DNA of 7,365 bases from Myxococcales bacterium (GTDB lineage Bacteria > Myxococcota > Polyangia > Fen-1088), in contig PMJE01000475.1 in the NCBI GenBank assembly GCA_003157315.1, forward strand, positions 223-7,587. The letters run 5' to 3'. Made by a program: the position numbers and the translations under genes. The first letter of the stretch is position 1. Each line of letters starts with the position of its first letter. Shown piece after piece: positions 6,846 to 7,365 of the stretch. The notes below the pieces were generated by a model. That model was given only the letters and a program-made list of their open reading frames with translations, was not told the DNA's origin and ran no database searches.

Positions 6846-6852
6846 TGGCCGG
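6843..6852 (+). repeat. Direct repeat TAGTGGCCGG, copy 1
   Basis: Ten bases identical to 7306-7315, same orientation, 453 nt between copies. The first three bases are the stop codon of the glycosyltransferase gene. The two copies bracket nearly the whole non-coding block. It may be chance, or a duplicated target or recombination site. Confidence 0.35.
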
Positions 6853-6859
6853 ATAATCG

Positions 6860-6879
6860 ATAAACATGAAGTTGTTTAT
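6860..6879 (+). terminator. Weak AT-rich hairpin after the glycosyltransferase gene
   Basis: ATAAAC (6860-6865) pairs with GTTTAT (6874-6879) around an 8-nt loop, starting 15 nt after the stop codon and followed by a short TTTAT. The stem is AT-rich and the T-run poor, so termination would be inefficient. Alternatively it could be a recombinase-binding inverted repeat beside the tRNA remnant. Confidence 0.2.
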
Positions 6880-6882
6880 TTA

Positions 6883-6905
6883 TGGTGGACGCGGTAGGAA
6901 TCGAA
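6883..6905 (-). other. tRNA 3'-end remnant, candidate attachment-site scar
   Basis: Read on the minus strand the bases are T-loop TTCGATT (6905-6899), T-stem strand CCTAC (6898-6894), acceptor strand CGCGTCC (6893-6887), discriminator A (6886) and CCA (6885-6883). Spacing is exactly that of a tRNA 3' end (7+5+7+1+3). The 5' T-stem strand that should precede it (GTAGG) is absent (GACAA is there instead), and no D- or anticodon arm follows upstream, so this is a fragment. Such 3' fragments are the usual scar at the distal end of elements that integrate into tRNA genes. The parent tRNA would start with GGACGCG; I cannot name its amino acid. Confidence 0.5.
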
Positions 6906-7087
6906 TTGTCAATCTAACGTATTTTCAACAACATGCAGGTCAGCGGATGACACCTTAGACCATGCAAAGCAGCCTAAAACCGATAAACAGAGCGCGGATG
7001 GAGCGCGTTTTCGCTGCCTCTGTGTTGTAGGTTCCCGCCTAAAATGACTCCGCTCTCGCAATGACAAACGGGCAGATAATGGATATA

Positions 7088-7122
7088 GGAAATCAACTCG
7101 GAGCGCACGTACAGTTGTTTCC
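7088..7122 (+). ncRNA. Long hairpin in possible structured RNA
   Basis: GGAAA-T-CAACT (7088-7098) pairs with AGTTG-TTTCC (7113-7122), ten pairs with one bulged T and a 14-nt loop. It begins a run of further helices on the same strand: 7190-7213 and 7234-7256. The whole block sits 100-270 nt upstream of a gene start at 7352. Compact structure upstream of a gene in a non-coding stretch suggests a leader or ribozyme-type RNA, but transcription is not shown. Confidence 0.3.
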
Positions 7123-7189
7123 GCAGAGGTTTGAAGAATCTCCCTACGCTCAAGGTGCCTGAAGAGTTCTGACGGGCTGGAGAAACCCC

Positions 7190-7256
7190 GTTTACCCGCG
7201 CATAGCGAGTGGGGGCGTGGTGAAAGAGAGTCCCCGGTCGCAAAGGCGAGAGCCGG
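7190..7256 (+). ncRNA. Adjacent GC-rich hairpins, possible continuation of structured RNA
   Basis: CCCGC pairs with GTGGG around a GC-ATA-GC core (about 7195-7213). Further on, CCGG (7234-7237) and CCGG (7253-7256) enclose TCGC-AAAG-GCGA (7238-7249), a tight stem with a purine loop. GGTG near 7219 can also pair with CACC near 7262-7265, enclosing the second hairpin. Nested helices of this kind suit a folded RNA domain. Which RNA family it belongs to cannot be decided by eye. Confidence 0.3.
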
Positions 7257-7305
7257 TCACACACCTTCCCGGTTAGAATCATTCAGTGCGAGATCGGTAC
7301 GCATA

Positions 7306-7315
7306 TAGTGGCCGG
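7306..7315 (+). repeat. Direct repeat TAGTGGCCGG, copy 2
   Basis: Identical to 6843-6852. It lies 36 nt upstream of the gene start at 7352, at the right border of the hairpin block. Confidence 0.35.
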
Positions 7316-7351
7316 CCTTATGGTTCGCAGAGAAGAGGGAAAGGTTTTCCA

Positions 7352-7365
7352 ATGAGCGAGATGGC
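7352..7365 (+). CDS. Start of an unidentified gene (MSEMA..., 3' partial)
   Basis: Only five codons are visible: ATG AGC GAG ATG GC. The purine-rich GAGGGAAAGG (7335-7344) contains AAGG 7 nt before the ATG, a good Shine-Dalgarno. GGAAA (7338-7342) can pair with TTTCC (7346-7350), so the ribosome binding site may be partly masked in a small hairpin. An 11-codon upstream frame (MVRREEGKVFQ, 7320-7355) ends in an ATGA overlap with this start, which could allow translational coupling. Some group II intron maturases begin with a similar MSEMA string and have their ribosome binding site in a hairpin. With five residues this is only a hint, and any other product is possible. Confidence 0.5.

Larger units (their letters stand above)
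6846..7351. other. 506-nt stretch without a convincing complete gene
   Basis: It contains the AT-rich hairpin, the tRNA remnant, both copies or parts of the TAGTGGCCGG repeat, a short GAGCGCG duplication (6990-6996 and 7001-7007), a CGATAAACA duplication (6858-6866 and 6981-6989), and the hairpin-rich region from about 7080. A 102-codon frame on the minus strand (7282-6974) lacks a recognisable domain and overlaps the hairpins, so I do not call it a gene. Confidence 0.5.

Noticed and set aside
6911..6917. ATCTAAC as an integron attC core site
   Set aside because: No matching GTTRRRY partner lies within attC distance and no integron integrase is present.
6974..7282. 102-codon open frame on the minus strand
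   Set aside because: No recognisable domain, low-complexity Arg/Ser/His composition, no Shine-Dalgarno that I could identify, and it runs antisense through the GC-rich hairpins; more likely a by-product of a structured non-coding region.

Overview
The window has two parts with different base composition. From 1 to about 4.3 kb it is GC-rich (for example 39 of 60 bases are G or C in 4201-4260). It carries a large Ser/Thr protein kinase, a phosphorelay-type Hpt-receiver protein, an amidohydrolase and a proline-rich lipoprotein. The kinase and the lipoprotein both look like types that are abundant in Myxococcota (Polyangiales-like delta-proteobacteria), so that is the best guess for the host; no marker gene proves it. 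From about 4.35 kb onward the DNA is clearly more AT-rich (22 of 60 in 4681-4740; 26 of 60 in 5941-6000) and carries surface-polysaccharide membrane proteins.

Layout: the kinase gene (+, open at the left edge) converges with the Hpt-receiver gene (-), with only 8 nt between the stops. A 262-nt divergent intergenic region separates the latter from the amidohydrolase gene (+). It contains a perfect 16-bp palindrome just upstream of the amidohydrolase ribosome binding site. After a 150-nt gap comes a lipoprotein gene (+) that starts with GTG. Its 3' end runs into a proline-codon repeat at 4316-4336, and there it meets, tail to tail, an O-antigen ligase/polymerase-like gene on the other strand that lacks roughly its C-terminal 40%. 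The composition change falls at the same place. This is either a real rearrangement or insertion boundary, or an assembly chimera.

The truncated ligase (-) and a 541-aa multi-spanning GT-C/TMTC-like glycosyltransferase (+) diverge from a 177-nt spacer. Together they suggest a fragment of a polysaccharide or protein-glycosylation locus. The last 520 bases contain no convincing complete gene. They hold a 23-nt tRNA 3'-end remnant (minus strand, CCA included) that resembles an integrase attachment-site scar, a 10-bp direct repeat, a series of GC-rich hairpins, and the first 14 nt of a new gene with a good Shine-Dalgarno. The structured leader plus new start resembles the front end of a mobile element, possibly a group II intron and its maturase, but this is speculative from the bases available.

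No rRNA, intact tRNA, CRISPR array or transposase was found.
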